DNA from: Candidatus Acidiferrum typicum
GTDB lineage: Bacteria > Acidobacteriota > Terriglobia > Acidiferrales > UBA7541
Reading direction: 5' to 3'
Assembly (NCBI GenBank): GCA_025463055.1
Contig: JAOAPV010000089.1
Coordinates: 1-36,006, forward strand
Length of the DNA stretch: 36,006 bases
Part shown: positions 7,604 to 15,948 of the stretch, in pieces
Layout: every line of letters begins with the position of its first letter
How positions within the stretch are numbered: the stretch's first letter is position 1
Translations under genes and position numbers: made by a program
Notes under the pieces: model-generated
The model's input: the letters and a program-made list of their open reading frames with translations, nothing else
What the model was told of the DNA's origin: nothing
Databases searched by the model: none

Positions 7604-8515
7604 TCAACCTGCCGACTCGCCGAGCGCTTCACGCAGATCTCCCTTTGTTTCGCGCAGCTTCTTTTTCCCTTCTTGCAAGCTCGCGCGCAGTTTCAGCATC
7701 ACTAAAGCAAGACGCAAATTGTGTCCCGACTGACGCAGGGCGTGTTCGGACGCAGACACACTCTTGCCGCTAGCTTCGGCCAGGATGCGCACAATTCGGT
7801 CCGAAACTTTTTGATTTGAAGGTCTTACGTCGATCATCAAATTCTCATAAACATGTCCCAGTCGCGCCATCGCAGCGGTAGAGAGCATGTTCAGAACCAT
7901 CTTCTGTGCTGTGCCGGCCTTCAGGCGGGTTGAGCCAGTCAACACTTCGGGCCCGACTTTAGGGGCGATCAGAATTTTGGCTAGCCGCGCCACAGGAGTC
8001 TGTGGGTTCACCGTGATGGCCACAGTTGTTGCACCATTTCTACCTGCATATTTGAGGGCTGATAGCACGTAGGGCGTTGTGCCACTTGCGGTGATCCCAA
8101 CCACGACATCGCGGCGAGTCAGCTTGTTTGCGCGCAAATCGCGCTCACCATTTGCCCGCGAATCCTCTGCGCCTTCCACTGCGCCGGTCACTGCGGGTCT
8201 GCCGCCCGCAATCAATGCTTGCACAAGTCTTGGCGAAGTCCCAAAAGTCGGCGGGCATTCCGCGGCATCCAGCACAGCCATACGACCGCTCGAGCCTGCC
8301 CCGACATAGATCAGCCGCCCTCCGCTACCAATGCTGTTCACGATTGCGTCAACCGCGCGCGCTATGGCGGGAAGCTCGCGGGCGACCGCGGCCGCGACCT
8401 TGCGATCTTCGCGATTCATCAGTCGCACGATTTCTTTCGCAGTCATGCGATCAAGGTTTTTCGACGAGGCGTTGCGATGTTCCGTGCGCCTGTGCTCTTT
8501 TGGCCGGGAGGGCAT
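7604..8515 (-). CDS. murQ: N-acetylmuramic acid 6-phosphate etherase
   Basis: Cleaves the D-lactyl ether of MurNAc-6-phosphate to give GlcNAc-6-phosphate, a cytosolic step of wall recycling. The 303-residue protein carries the MurQ signature throughout: TEHRNASSKNLD, GGRLIYVGAGSSGRMAVLDA (SIS sugar-phosphate site), ECPPTFG, ALIAGGRPAVTGAVEGAEDS, ITASGTTPYVLSAL and GPEVLTGSTRLKAGTAQKMV. Glu86 and Glu117 match the acid/base glutamates of E. coli MurQ by position. The Ser/Arg-rich first ten residues are an ordinary extension, and no clear ribosome binding site precedes ATG 8515. It is divergent from the kinase-RapZ gene and upstream of murA. Confidence 0.96.
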   Translation of the reverse strand: MPSRPKEHRRTEHRNASSKNLDRMTAKEIVRLMNREDRKVAAAVARELPAIARAVDAIVNSIGSGGRLIYVGAGSSGRMAVLDAAECPPTFGTSPRLVQALIAGGRPAVTGAVEGAEDSRANGERDLRANKLTRRDVVVGITASGTTPYVLSALKYAGRNGATTVAITVNPQTPVARLAKILIAPKVGPEVLTGSTRLKAGTAQKMVLNMLSTAAMARLGHVYENLMIDVRPSNQKVSDRIVRILAEASGKSVSASEHALRQSGHNLRLALVMLKLRASLQEGKKKLRETKGDLREALGESAG

Positions 8516-8709
8516 CTGAGAATTATAACTGTGCGCTGAAGCTCACCGGAAATGCACCAACGAAACAGGACCGACCCTGCCAACAAGTCGTTAACAGCTT
8601 TTTGAACCGTCATGCCTCCAATTAATGGGGCCTGACCGAGAATCAGCTATCATGGAAAACGGTCTCGATACGGTGATTGTGCACAGCCGCACAGACGGAA
8701 ATTAGGTCG

Positions 8710-10137
8710 ATGGACGTTCTCAACAGGCTTTTTGAGGAGCATTTTCGCTCGCCCGTGAAGCGGGTTCAGCCGCTGCAGGGAGATCTCGGCGGCTCTGGCC
8801 GTAAGATTATCCGGCTTTCCAATGAAAAGGCCAGGGCGATCGGAGTTCTCTACGGCGTGCGCGAAGAGAACGTGGCTTTCCTGGAGTTTTCAAAACATTT
8901 TCGCCGGCACCGGCTGCCGGTACCTGAAATTTATGGTGAAGACTTGGACCAGGGCGCTTATCTCGAAGAGGACCTTGGGGACACGACTCTTTTCGAGTTT
9001 CTCTCGAAAAATCGCAAGGGCGAGAATATCGCCGCGCCGGTGGTGGAAGCCTACCGCAAATCTGTGGAAGTGTTGCCGCGATTTCAGGCAGATGCCGGCT
9101 GCGACTTGAATTATGAGGTGTGCTATCCGATCGGGAGCTTCGACCGGCAGTCCATCGCGTGGGACCTGAACTACTTCAAATATTATTTTCTTCGGCTTGC
9201 GGGCATTCCTTTCAACGAACAGGCGCTTGAAAACGATTTTGGCCGATTGGCGGATTTTCTGCTAAGCGCACCTCGCGATTATTTCCTGTATCGGGATTTT
9301 CAATCGCGCAACATTCTGCTGCGCGACGGCGAGCCGTTTTTTGTGGATTATCAGGGCGGCCGCAAAGGCGCACTGCAATACGATATTGCTTCTCTTTTGT
9401 ACGATGCCAAGGCGGACCTGCCCCCGGAACTGCGCCAGGAGTTGCTCGATCATTATCTCGACGCGCTTGGCCGGTACATAAAGGTCGATCGCGAAGCTTT
9501 CATGCGCCACTACTACGCTTATGTTTATGTGCGCATCATGCAGGCCTTGGGCGCGTATGGATTTCGCGGATTTTACGAGCGCAAGGCGCATTTTCTGCAA
9601 AGCGTGCCGTACGCGCTGAAAAACCTGCGTTGGCTGTTGCACCATGTCGAGCTGCCGATTGAGTTGCCGACATTGATGGGCGCGTTCCGTAGCATGCTCG
9701 CGTCGGAGAAATTGCAGGGATTGGCGAGCGAAGCGGACAACCTGGTGGTGCGGATTTTCAGCTTTTCATTTCACGTTGGATTGCCGAAGGACGAGAGCGG
9801 GAATGGCGGTGGATTTGTTTTCGATGGGCGGAGCTTGCCGAATCCGGGCCGCGAAGAGCGATTCAAAGCGCTGACCGGCAAAGATGCACCGGTGATCGAT
9901 TACCTGAATCAGCAGGAGAGCGTGCATCAGTTTCTCGCCAGCGTGATGTCGCTGGTGGATGCCAGCGTCGGAAGTTACAAGGAACGGGGATTCAAGAATT
10001 TGATGGTCTCGTTCGGATGCACTGGCGGACAGCATCGATCTGTGTTCTTGGCGGAGCAGTTGGCCAAGCGACTGCGCGCGAAAAATGGAGTTGAGGTCGC
10101 GGTGCGGCATCTAGAGTTGGAGAAAATCGGCAAATGA
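8710..10137 (+). CDS. AmgK-like sugar kinase fused to a RapZ C-terminal domain
   Basis: A 475-residue two-domain protein. Residues 1 to about 330 form an aminoglycoside-phosphotransferase-type kinase with a catalytic loop FLYRDFQSRNILL (Asp196, Asn201) and a metal-binding DYQGG (213-217); Tyr stands where the loop usually has His or Gly. Residues about 344-472 are a RapZ C-terminal domain: VRIFSFSFHVGLP, FVFDGRSLPNP, LTGKDAPVIDYL and VSFGCTGGQHRSVFLAEQLA. AmgK phosphorylates MurNAc/GlcNAc at C1. The RapZ C-terminal domain of E. coli binds sRNA and glucosamine-6-P. The P-loop N-domain of RapZ is absent and replaced by the kinase. ATG 8710 starts MDVLNRLFEEHF; an in-frame GTG at 8677 is possible. 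The MurU-like gene follows after 24 bases, which supports an AmgK role rather than antibiotic resistance. Confidence 0.85.
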   Translation: MDVLNRLFEEHFRSPVKRVQPLQGDLGGSGRKIIRLSNEKARAIGVLYGVREENVAFLEFSKHFRRHRLPVPEIYGEDLDQGAYLEEDLGDTTLFEFLSKNRKGENIAAPVVEAYRKSVEVLPRFQADAGCDLNYEVCYPIGSFDRQSIAWDLNYFKYYFLRLAGIPFNEQALENDFGRLADFLLSAPRDYFLYRDFQSRNILLRDGEPFFVDYQGGRKGALQYDIASLLYDAKADLPPELRQELLDHYLDALGRYIKVDREAFMRHYYAYVYVRIMQALGAYGFRGFYERKAHFLQSVPYALKNLRWLLHHVELPIELPTLMGAFRSMLASEKLQGLASEADNLVVRIFSFSFHVGLPKDESGNGGGFVFDGRSLPNPGREERFKALTGKDAPVIDYLNQQESVHQFLASVMSLVDASVGSYKERGFKNLMVSFGCTGGQHRSVFLAEQLAKRLRAKNGVEVAVRHLELEKIGK

Positions 10138-10161
10138 AGGCGCCCCGATGAAAGCCCCGCA

Positions 10162-10908
10162 ATGAAAGCCATGATTCTGGCCGCCGGGCTGGGCACGCGC
10201 TTGCGCCCACTGACGGACGGGCGCCCGAAAGCCTTAGTCGAGATCGCGGGCCGCACGCTGCTAGAGATTACACTCGCGCGATTGCGCTCGTTCGATGTTC
10301 GCGAGGTGATTGTCAACGTGCACCATTTTGCGGATCAAATCGTCCAGTATCTTAAAGCGAACACGAATTTCGGGATGCGCATCGAAATTTCGCGCGAAGA
10401 GATTTTGCTTGATACAGGCGGCGGCATGAAGAAGGCCGCTTGGTTTTTTCTCGAGGATGCTGCCAGCAGAGATGAGCCGTTTATCCTGCACAATGTGGAT
10501 GTCATCAGCACCATCGATTTGGTAAAGATGGTCGAAGCCCACGAAGCGAGCGATGCGTTAGCCACTCTCGCGGTGCAGAGGCGCGAAAGCAGCCGCCAAC
10601 TCCTTTTCGACCGGCATCTGCAACTCTGCGGTCGCCGCGCCGGCCGCGATCACGAACCCGAAATTGTGCGCCAATCGCCGCGTCTGGAGCCGCTAGCCTT
10701 TTCCGGCATCCACGTCATCTCTCCGCGCCTTCTCCCCATGCTCACGGAGGAGGGCGTCTTTTCCATCATCGCGCCATACCTGCGCCTTGCGGGGCAAGGT
10801 GAGCAAATCCTGGGCTTCCGCGCGGACGAATACTACTGGCGCGATTTAGGGAAGCCCGCCGACCTACTGCAAGCTTCGCGGGACTTAGAGCAAGGAATTC
10901 TCGTATAG
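10162..10908 (+). CDS. MurU-like sugar-1-phosphate nucleotidyltransferase
   Basis: Predicted to join a nucleotide to a sugar 1-phosphate; next to an AmgK-like kinase the best guess is N-acetylmuramate-1-P uridylyltransferase, giving UDP-MurNAc and bypassing MurA/MurB. The 248-residue protein has the Rossmann-like signature MILAAGLGTRLRPLT-DGRPKAL (residues 4-24), EVIVNVHHFADQI, a LDTGGGMKKA segment, HNVDVIST at the metal-binding Asp, and a late FRADEYYWRDLGKPADLL. Length and C-terminus fit MurU better than the longer glucose-1-P or GlmU enzymes. The start ATG 10162 is the first that gives the complete glycine motif. UDP versus other nucleotide, and MurNAc versus another sugar, cannot be settled from sequence. 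Confidence 0.82.
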   Translation: MKAMILAAGLGTRLRPLTDGRPKALVEIAGRTLLEITLARLRSFDVREVIVNVHHFADQIVQYLKANTNFGMRIEISREEILLDTGGGMKKAAWFFLEDAASRDEPFILHNVDVISTIDLVKMVEAHEASDALATLAVQRRESSRQLLFDRHLQLCGRRAGRDHEPEIVRQSPRLEPLAFSGIHVISPRLLPMLTEEGVFSIIAPYLRLAGQGEQILGFRADEYYWRDLGKPADLLQASRDLEQGILV

Positions 10909-10927
10909 CTCGGCTTGGAATTAGCTG

Positions 10928-11527
10928 ATGAAAGACACGATTCTGACGGTTGTAGCCATCCTGTCCTTGACGGTCCTTTTGCCCCTAGTTCTTTTGCGGA
11001 TCAGGGATCGGTTTCGGGCCCGAAGGCGCGGATTCGACGAACAAATCCCCGCTCATATTGTTGCCTATCGCGAACGCCTTCTTCGCCCTGATCCGGCCAC
11101 TGTTGAGAAGCATATCGGCAGTCTGCTATCCGAGCGGCTCATCCGAATGTATGAAGGGCAAGAAGCAATACTTAGCAGAAATATTGAACTCCAATCATCG
11201 GGGCTGAGTCGGAAAGCACGCGGCAGAAGAATTGAAAGATTCCTCCCACTCGATATCGAGAGCCAACATGAGACGTGTGACTTGCAGGAGGCAGGCTGGG
11301 GACGAGGCTTTTGTTTTGCCGCGGACGGCGCGGGTAATTTCTATTGGCAGCCTGTTAGTGCCGCGCGCCAGCTCGATGCCCCAGTCTTTTTCGCTTGTCA
11401 CGATCCGTGGGGGAACGAAAAGGTAGCGGACAGCCTTGAAGAGTTCCTTTCGTGGCCTCGCATACCGTACAACGGGCGAACGAGAAGCAATTTATTTCGC
11501 TGGGGCGGCTGCGGTGGCGAATCCTAG
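10928..11527 (+). CDS. SMI1/KNR4 (SUKH)-like protein with N-terminal membrane anchor
   Basis: A 199-residue protein. Residues 4-24 form one transmembrane segment (TILTVVAILSLTVLLPLVLL), followed by the basic RIRDRFRARRRG, so the rest should face the cytosol. The C-terminal half has the SUKH pattern: IERFLPLDIES, RGFCFAADGAGNFYWQPV, DAPVFFACHDPWGNEKVADS and LEEFLSW. SUKH proteins are often immunity proteins of polymorphic toxins but also occur as general regulators. No toxin gene is adjacent; the nearest Rhs piece is about 6 kb away. It starts 19 bases after the MurU-like gene, so it is probably co-transcribed. Its last 36 bases overlap the end of the convergent NagZ-type gene. Confidence 0.72.
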   Translation: MKDTILTVVAILSLTVLLPLVLLRIRDRFRARRRGFDEQIPAHIVAYRERLLRPDPATVEKHIGSLLSERLIRMYEGQEAILSRNIELQSSGLSRKARGRRIERFLPLDIESQHETCDLQEAGWGRGFCFAADGAGNFYWQPVSAARQLDAPVFFACHDPWGNEKVADSLEEFLSWPRIPYNGRTRSNLFRWGGCGGES

Positions 11528-14461
11528 CGCTTGCATTACGGCATCATGGAAGGCGGGGCGAAGTTGCGCGATTTTTTGGTTTTCGCGGGTGGGGTGGACT
11601 CGATTGGTGAGTAGCACGACGAAGAGCTGGCGGTCGGGATCGATCCAGATCGACGTGCCGGTGAAGCCGGTGTGGCCGAAGGCGTGCGACGAAAAATAAT
11701 GGCCGCTGGAGCCGCCTTCGGTTGGCACTGCCCAGCCGAGAGTGCGCGTACCGCTCGAGAGTTGCTGCGGCGTAGTGAATTGCGTGATTGTCGCGCGGCG
11801 CAGGACACGATGGTGCGCGTAGGCGCCGCCGTTCAGCAGCATCTGGCAGAAGGCGGCGAGATCGGGGGCGGTGCTGAAGAGGCCGGCGTGACCGGAAACG
11901 CCGCCGATGGCGAAAGCGTTCTCATCGTGAACTTCGCCATGCACCAGGCGGTGCCGCAGGTTGTTGTCGATCTCCGTCGGCGCGATGCCGGGCCACAGTT
12001 TCTTTGGCGGGCGGAACATCGAGTCTTTCATGGCGAGCGGAGTGAAGATGTAGGTTTTTGCGAGGTCGTCGAGCGTGCGGCCGGTTAGGCGCTCGATGAT
12101 TTCCGCCATCAGGATGATGCCGAGATCGGAGTAGATTTCTTTTGTGCCGGGCTCGTATTCGAGCGGCTCGGCGAAAATTTTGGTGAGCGTGTCCTGCTTA
12201 TTTTTTGAGGTGCGCCAATATTCCTTGAACGCGGGCAGGCCCGACGTGTGCGTGAGCAAGTGGCGGACGGTGACCTGGTGACGCCACTCTTGCTGCGGGC
12301 CGGTGGTCCATTCGGGCAGATAGCGCTCGATGCGGGCATCGAGGTCTAGCGGAACAGCAAAGTCTCCTTCGGCGAGTTTGGCTACTAGCGTTGTGGTGGC
12401 GACTACTTTTGTGAGCGAGGCGATGTCGTACATCGTGTGCGTGTCTACAGCGGGCGAGTTCGCGGTGTAGCTCAGATTTCCGAACGCGTGCAGCGAAACT
12501 TTGCCGCGATAGCCGATGGCGACGGCGGCGCCGGGGAAGGCCTTGTCCGCGATGGCGCGCTCGATGACTTGGAATGCAGGTTGGAGCTGGGCTTCGCCGC
12601 GGACGTCCGCGGGCTGGAGCGTCATGGGATTTTCCGGCAGCTCGAGGCCGTAACCCAATTTCATGTCGACGCCGGGAATGGTCACGGGCAAATGCCCGCG
12701 GACAGGAATTTGGCCGAAGAGCGCGCGAGCGAGGGAAATTTGCGCAACATCGCTGATGCCGAATGCGGCGAGCCACGTTTGCGATTGTGGGAAACGCTCG
12801 ATCAAATAGGGGCTGCCGAGGCATAGCGTCACGACCGGCTTGCCGGTTTTGAAGAGTTGGTCGGCGAGCGCTGCCTGCTCCGCGGGGACGTCGACATTGC
12901 CTTTGCGATCGCTCACTCGAACGAAAAGCGCGAGTAGGGCGACGTCGTAGCCGTCGGCCGGAGGCAGCTTGAGCGTGTCGGCTTTGACGAATTTGGTATC
13001 GGCGCGCAGCGTGGTGAGCGAATCGAAGCGGGAGCGTAGTTCGCGCTCCAAATCTTCGCCGGGGTAGGGCTCGGGATCGGCGTAAAACGCGAGCAGTAGG
13101 GCGCGCGTGGGCTTGGTGGCGTCGAGCGGCAGGCGATGCGGTGTGTCGCGAAGCAGAGTTACGCCACGGTCGGAGATATCTTGCGCTTCGGCTTGCCAAG
13201 CGGTGCGGCCAAATTTCTGATTGATGGCATTGATGTCGACGAGGCGATTTTTGTCGAGGCCAAGTTTGGCTTTTGCCTGCAGGATGCGGCGCACGGAAGC
13301 ATCGAGGCGTTCGCGGGAAATGCGGCCGGATTTAACGGCGACTTGCAGGCCTTCAAAGGCGGCGTCGGGAACGGGCGGCATGAGCAAGGCATCCGCGCCG
13401 GCCTCGAATGCGCGGACGGCGGCTTCGCCGGGTGCGTAGCGAACGGTGATGCCACCCATGTCCATTGCGTCGGTAACGACGAGCCCTTCAAAGCGAAGCT
13501 CTTTGCGCAAGAGATCAGTGAGAATTTTGGACGACAAAGTTGCGGGCGTGTTCGGGTCGGGCTCTAGCGCGGGGACAGAAAGATGACCGGTCATGATGCT
13601 GCTGGCTCCGGCGGCGATTGCGGCGCGAAACGGAACTAGCTCGAGATGGTCGAGGCGGTCGCGATTGGCTTGTATGACCGGGAGGTCGATGTGCGAGTCG
13701 CTGGCTGTGTCTCCGTGGCCAGGAAAATGTTTTGCGGTGGCGAGCGCGCCATTTTCTTCGACGCCGCGGATGAATTCCTTTACGAATTCGGAGACGCGGG
13801 CAGGATCTTCGCCGAAGGAGCGCGTGTTGATTATCGGATTGCCGGGATTGTTGTTGACGTCGGCATCGGGCGCGTAGACCCACTGAATGCCGACGGCGCG
13901 AGCTTCGAGCGCGGTGACTTTGCCCATGGTGTAGGCGTCGCGGGGATTTCCGGCGGCGGCGAGAGCCATTGCGGTGGGAAAGGAAGTGCCCTCATCCAGG
14001 CGCATGGCGGCGCCGCGTTCAAAGTCTGCGCCAACGAGCAGCGGCAATTTTGATTTGGCTTGCAGTTGATTGGTGAGCACGGCGGTGGGATAGGCCTGGC
14101 TTTTTACGATGCCGAGCGGCGAGCCTTGTGTGATGTTAATGAAGCCGCCGACGTGGAGATCGTTAACACAATGCAGCATCTGTGCGTAGGCCGCGGCGTC
14201 GGTGGAGGTGAAACTGCCGTGATAGGTTGCGAAGAGAACCTGGCCGATCTTTTCGTCGACGCTCATTTTGCGCAGCGTGGACTCGACCCACTGCGATGCC
14301 GCGGGCGAGAGGCGGCGGGCCGTTTTCCCCGGAGCGGCCTTTTTTTCCGCGGCGGCGGGCTTGCTGACAGACGAGCGGCTTTGTGTTCGTGCGGTATGAG
14401 CCATAAGAAAAATGATTGCGGCGGGAATTACGAACAGAACGCCAAGGCGTCCTTTCCTCAA
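11492..14461 (-). CDS. Exported NagZ-type beta-N-acetylglucosaminidase fused to a beta-lactamase-fold domain
   Basis: A 989-residue exported protein. Residues 1-28 form a signal peptide. About 55-400 is a GH3 NagZ-like domain: GADFERG, the His loop KHFPGHGDTASDSH (244-257) and nucleophile Asp331 in VVTDAMDMGG. Residues 430-605 resemble the alpha/beta second domain of GH3. About 625-985 is a serine beta-lactamase/penicillin-binding fold with SLTK (Ser682, Lys685), YSD (777-779) and HTG (930-932). It should remove GlcNAc from wall fragments outside the cytoplasm, while the second domain could act on stem peptides or esters. The start is TTG 14461 with GGGGGAG eight bases upstream. Similar fusions are annotated in Bacteroidota. 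It is divergent from namZ. Confidence 0.92.
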   Translation of the reverse strand: MRKGRLGVLFVIPAAIIFLMAHTARTQSRSSVSKPAAAEKKAAPGKTARRLSPAASQWVESTLRKMSVDEKIGQVLFATYHGSFTSTDAAAYAQMLHCVNDLHVGGFINITQGSPLGIVKSQAYPTAVLTNQLQAKSKLPLLVGADFERGAAMRLDEGTSFPTAMALAAAGNPRDAYTMGKVTALEARAVGIQWVYAPDADVNNNPGNPIINTRSFGEDPARVSEFVKEFIRGVEENGALATAKHFPGHGDTASDSHIDLPVIQANRDRLDHLELVPFRAAIAAGASSIMTGHLSVPALEPDPNTPATLSSKILTDLLRKELRFEGLVVTDAMDMGGITVRYAPGEAAVRAFEAGADALLMPPVPDAAFEGLQVAVKSGRISRERLDASVRRILQAKAKLGLDKNRLVDINAINQKFGRTAWQAEAQDISDRGVTLLRDTPHRLPLDATKPTRALLLAFYADPEPYPGEDLERELRSRFDSLTTLRADTKFVKADTLKLPPADGYDVALLALFVRVSDRKGNVDVPAEQAALADQLFKTGKPVVTLCLGSPYLIERFPQSQTWLAAFGISDVAQISLARALFGQIPVRGHLPVTIPGVDMKLGYGLELPENPMTLQPADVRGEAQLQPAFQVIERAIADKAFPGAAVAIGYRGKVSLHAFGNLSYTANSPAVDTHTMYDIASLTKVVATTTLVAKLAEGDFAVPLDLDARIERYLPEWTTGPQQEWRHQVTVRHLLTHTSGLPAFKEYWRTSKNKQDTLTKIFAEPLEYEPGTKEIYSDLGIILMAEIIERLTGRTLDDLAKTYIFTPLAMKDSMFRPPKKLWPGIAPTEIDNNLRHRLVHGEVHDENAFAIGGVSGHAGLFSTAPDLAAFCQMLLNGGAYAHHRVLRRATITQFTTPQQLSSGTRTLGWAVPTEGGSSGHYFSSHAFGHTGFTGTSIWIDPDRQLFVVLLTNRVHPTRENQKIAQLRPAFHDAVMQALGFATAAAPAK

Positions 14462-14500
14462 ATGTTGGTCTCCCCCGGTTCACTCCGGATGCAAACTTTG

Positions 14501-14529
14501 TATATAACACACGCACATCGAGCGAACAA
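14501..14529 (-). promoter_or_regulatory. Possible promoter of the NagZ-type gene
   Basis: On the minus strand TTGTTC (14529-14524) is followed after 17 bases by TATATA (14506-14501), about 40 bases before the TTG start. The -35 match is weak; the spacing and the position in a divergent gap are the main support. Confidence 0.3.
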
Positions 14530-14612
14530 CGCGAGCGCAAAGAGGAAGTTCCACAATATGATTGGTGTTTGCACAAGGGGATTCAGCACTTGTCTCAACA
14601 GGCTAACTTCTG

Positions 14613-15848
14613 ATGCGCATCGCAAGCTTGGCTATTGGCCTCCTTACCGTGGCGTTCTGTGCCGGACCTACGTTTGCTAGCAAACGCCATGGCAGCACTA
14701 AACATTCGGGTCGGCCAGGACGCGTGCAGACGGGGCTCGATATTTTAGAGGTGCAAAAATTTGCGCCGTTACGCAACAAACACGTCGGCCTCATCACGAA
14801 TCACACCGGACTTGATTCACAGGGCCGCAGTACCGCGGACCTGCTTTCGCATGCCGCGGGCGTGCATCTCGTGGCGCTGTTCAGTCCGGAGCATGGGCTT
14901 GCGGGGCGCAACGATGAAAAGGTTTCGTCGACTAAGGATGCCGCTACCGGGCTTCCGATCTTCAGTCTTTACGGAGAGAATCTCCGCCCTACGGACGAGA
15001 TGCTTCGCGGAATCGACACGCTTGTGTTCGATATTCAAGATGCTGGGGTGCGCTTCTATACGTATACGGCGACGATGGCTTACTGCATGGAGGAAGCGGC
15101 CAAACGCAAGATCGCTTTTTACGTGCTTGATCGGCCGAATCCAATAGGCGGCAACATCGTGGAGGGGCCGATGCTCGACGCCGACAAAACGAATTTCGTC
15201 GGCTACTTCCCTCTTCCGGTGCGCTACGGGCTTACCATCGGCGAACTGGCGCAATTTTTCAACTCGGAAAATCATATCAATTGCGACCTGCACGTAATCG
15301 CGATGAAGAATTGGCACCGGAACTATTTTTTTGAAAGCACCGGCGCGCGCTGGATTCCGCCTTCGCCCAATTTGCGGACGTTGAAGGGCGCGGTTTTGTA
15401 TCCGGGAATTGAGATTTTGCAGAACGCGGGCATTTCCGTGGGCCGCGGGACAGAGACACCCTTTGAGGAATTCGGTGCGCCGTGGATCAACGGGGAGGAA
15501 GTTGCGTCGGCGCTGAACGACCGGCATTTGGCGGGTTTGCGGTTTGCGAACCAGCCGTTTATTCCGGTGACTGGATTGTATTACGGGCAACGCTGCGGCG
15601 GGGTGGCAGTGCGGATTACGGACCGGCAAGCGGTGCGCGCGATGCGAATGGGGATGGAGATTGCGACCGTTCTCAAGAAATTGTATCCGGAGAAATTCGA
15701 TCCCGAAAAAATATCAGCGCTTGTCGGGAACGCGGAAACTATACGCGAGCTGCAAGCTGGCACGTCCCCAGAGAAGATCGTGGAAGGCTGGAATGGCGAC
15801 CTAAGTACGTTTGAATTGCTGCAAAAGAAGTATTTCCTCTATAAGTAG
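14613..15848 (+). CDS. namZ: Exo-beta-N-acetylmuramidase NamZ (DUF1343, GH171)
   Basis: Releases MurNAc from the non-reducing end of wall glycans; the founding member is B. subtilis YbbC/NamZ, encoded with murQ, nagZ and amiE. The 411-residue protein has a signal peptide (MRIASLAIGLLTVAFCAGPT then FAS) and the family motifs: LRNKHVGLITNHTGLD, LFSPEHGLAG, PIFSLYGENLRPT, LVFDIQDAGVRFYTYTATM, VLDRPNPIGG and GRGTETPFEEFGAPWI. Start ATG 14613 gives an ideal signal peptide though only a weak AGG precedes it. It is divergent from the exported NagZ-type gene, so the two complementary exo-glycosidases share one control region. Identity is secure; substrate follows from the family. Confidence 0.94.
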   Translation: MRIASLAIGLLTVAFCAGPTFASKRHGSTKHSGRPGRVQTGLDILEVQKFAPLRNKHVGLITNHTGLDSQGRSTADLLSHAAGVHLVALFSPEHGLAGRNDEKVSSTKDAATGLPIFSLYGENLRPTDEMLRGIDTLVFDIQDAGVRFYTYTATMAYCMEEAAKRKIAFYVLDRPNPIGGNIVEGPMLDADKTNFVGYFPLPVRYGLTIGELAQFFNSENHINCDLHVIAMKNWHRNYFFESTGARWIPPSPNLRTLKGAVLYPGIEILQNAGISVGRGTETPFEEFGAPWINGEEVASALNDRHLAGLRFANQPFIPVTGLYYGQRCGGVAVRITDRQAVRAMRMGMEIATVLKKLYPEKFDPEKISALVGNAETIRELQAGTSPEKIVEGWNGDLSTFELLQKKYFLYK

Positions 15849-15948
15849 TCAAAGGCCAAAAAAAAGATAACGCAGAGGGCGCCGAGTCGCGCCGAGAAGT
15901 GCCCGGCTTCTTTCCGTCTCTTATACTTGCGTGTGGTACATTTTGGTT

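Noticed and set aside
8710-10137. Aminoglycoside resistance kinase
   Set aside because: The fold family matches, but the RapZ domain and the MurU, MurQ, NagZ and NamZ neighbours point to amino-sugar metabolism.
11492-12640. Beta-lactam resistance gene
   Set aside because: The beta-lactamase-fold part is the C-terminal domain of an exported wall-recycling glycosidase and more likely acts on wall material; resistance cannot be claimed from the motif.
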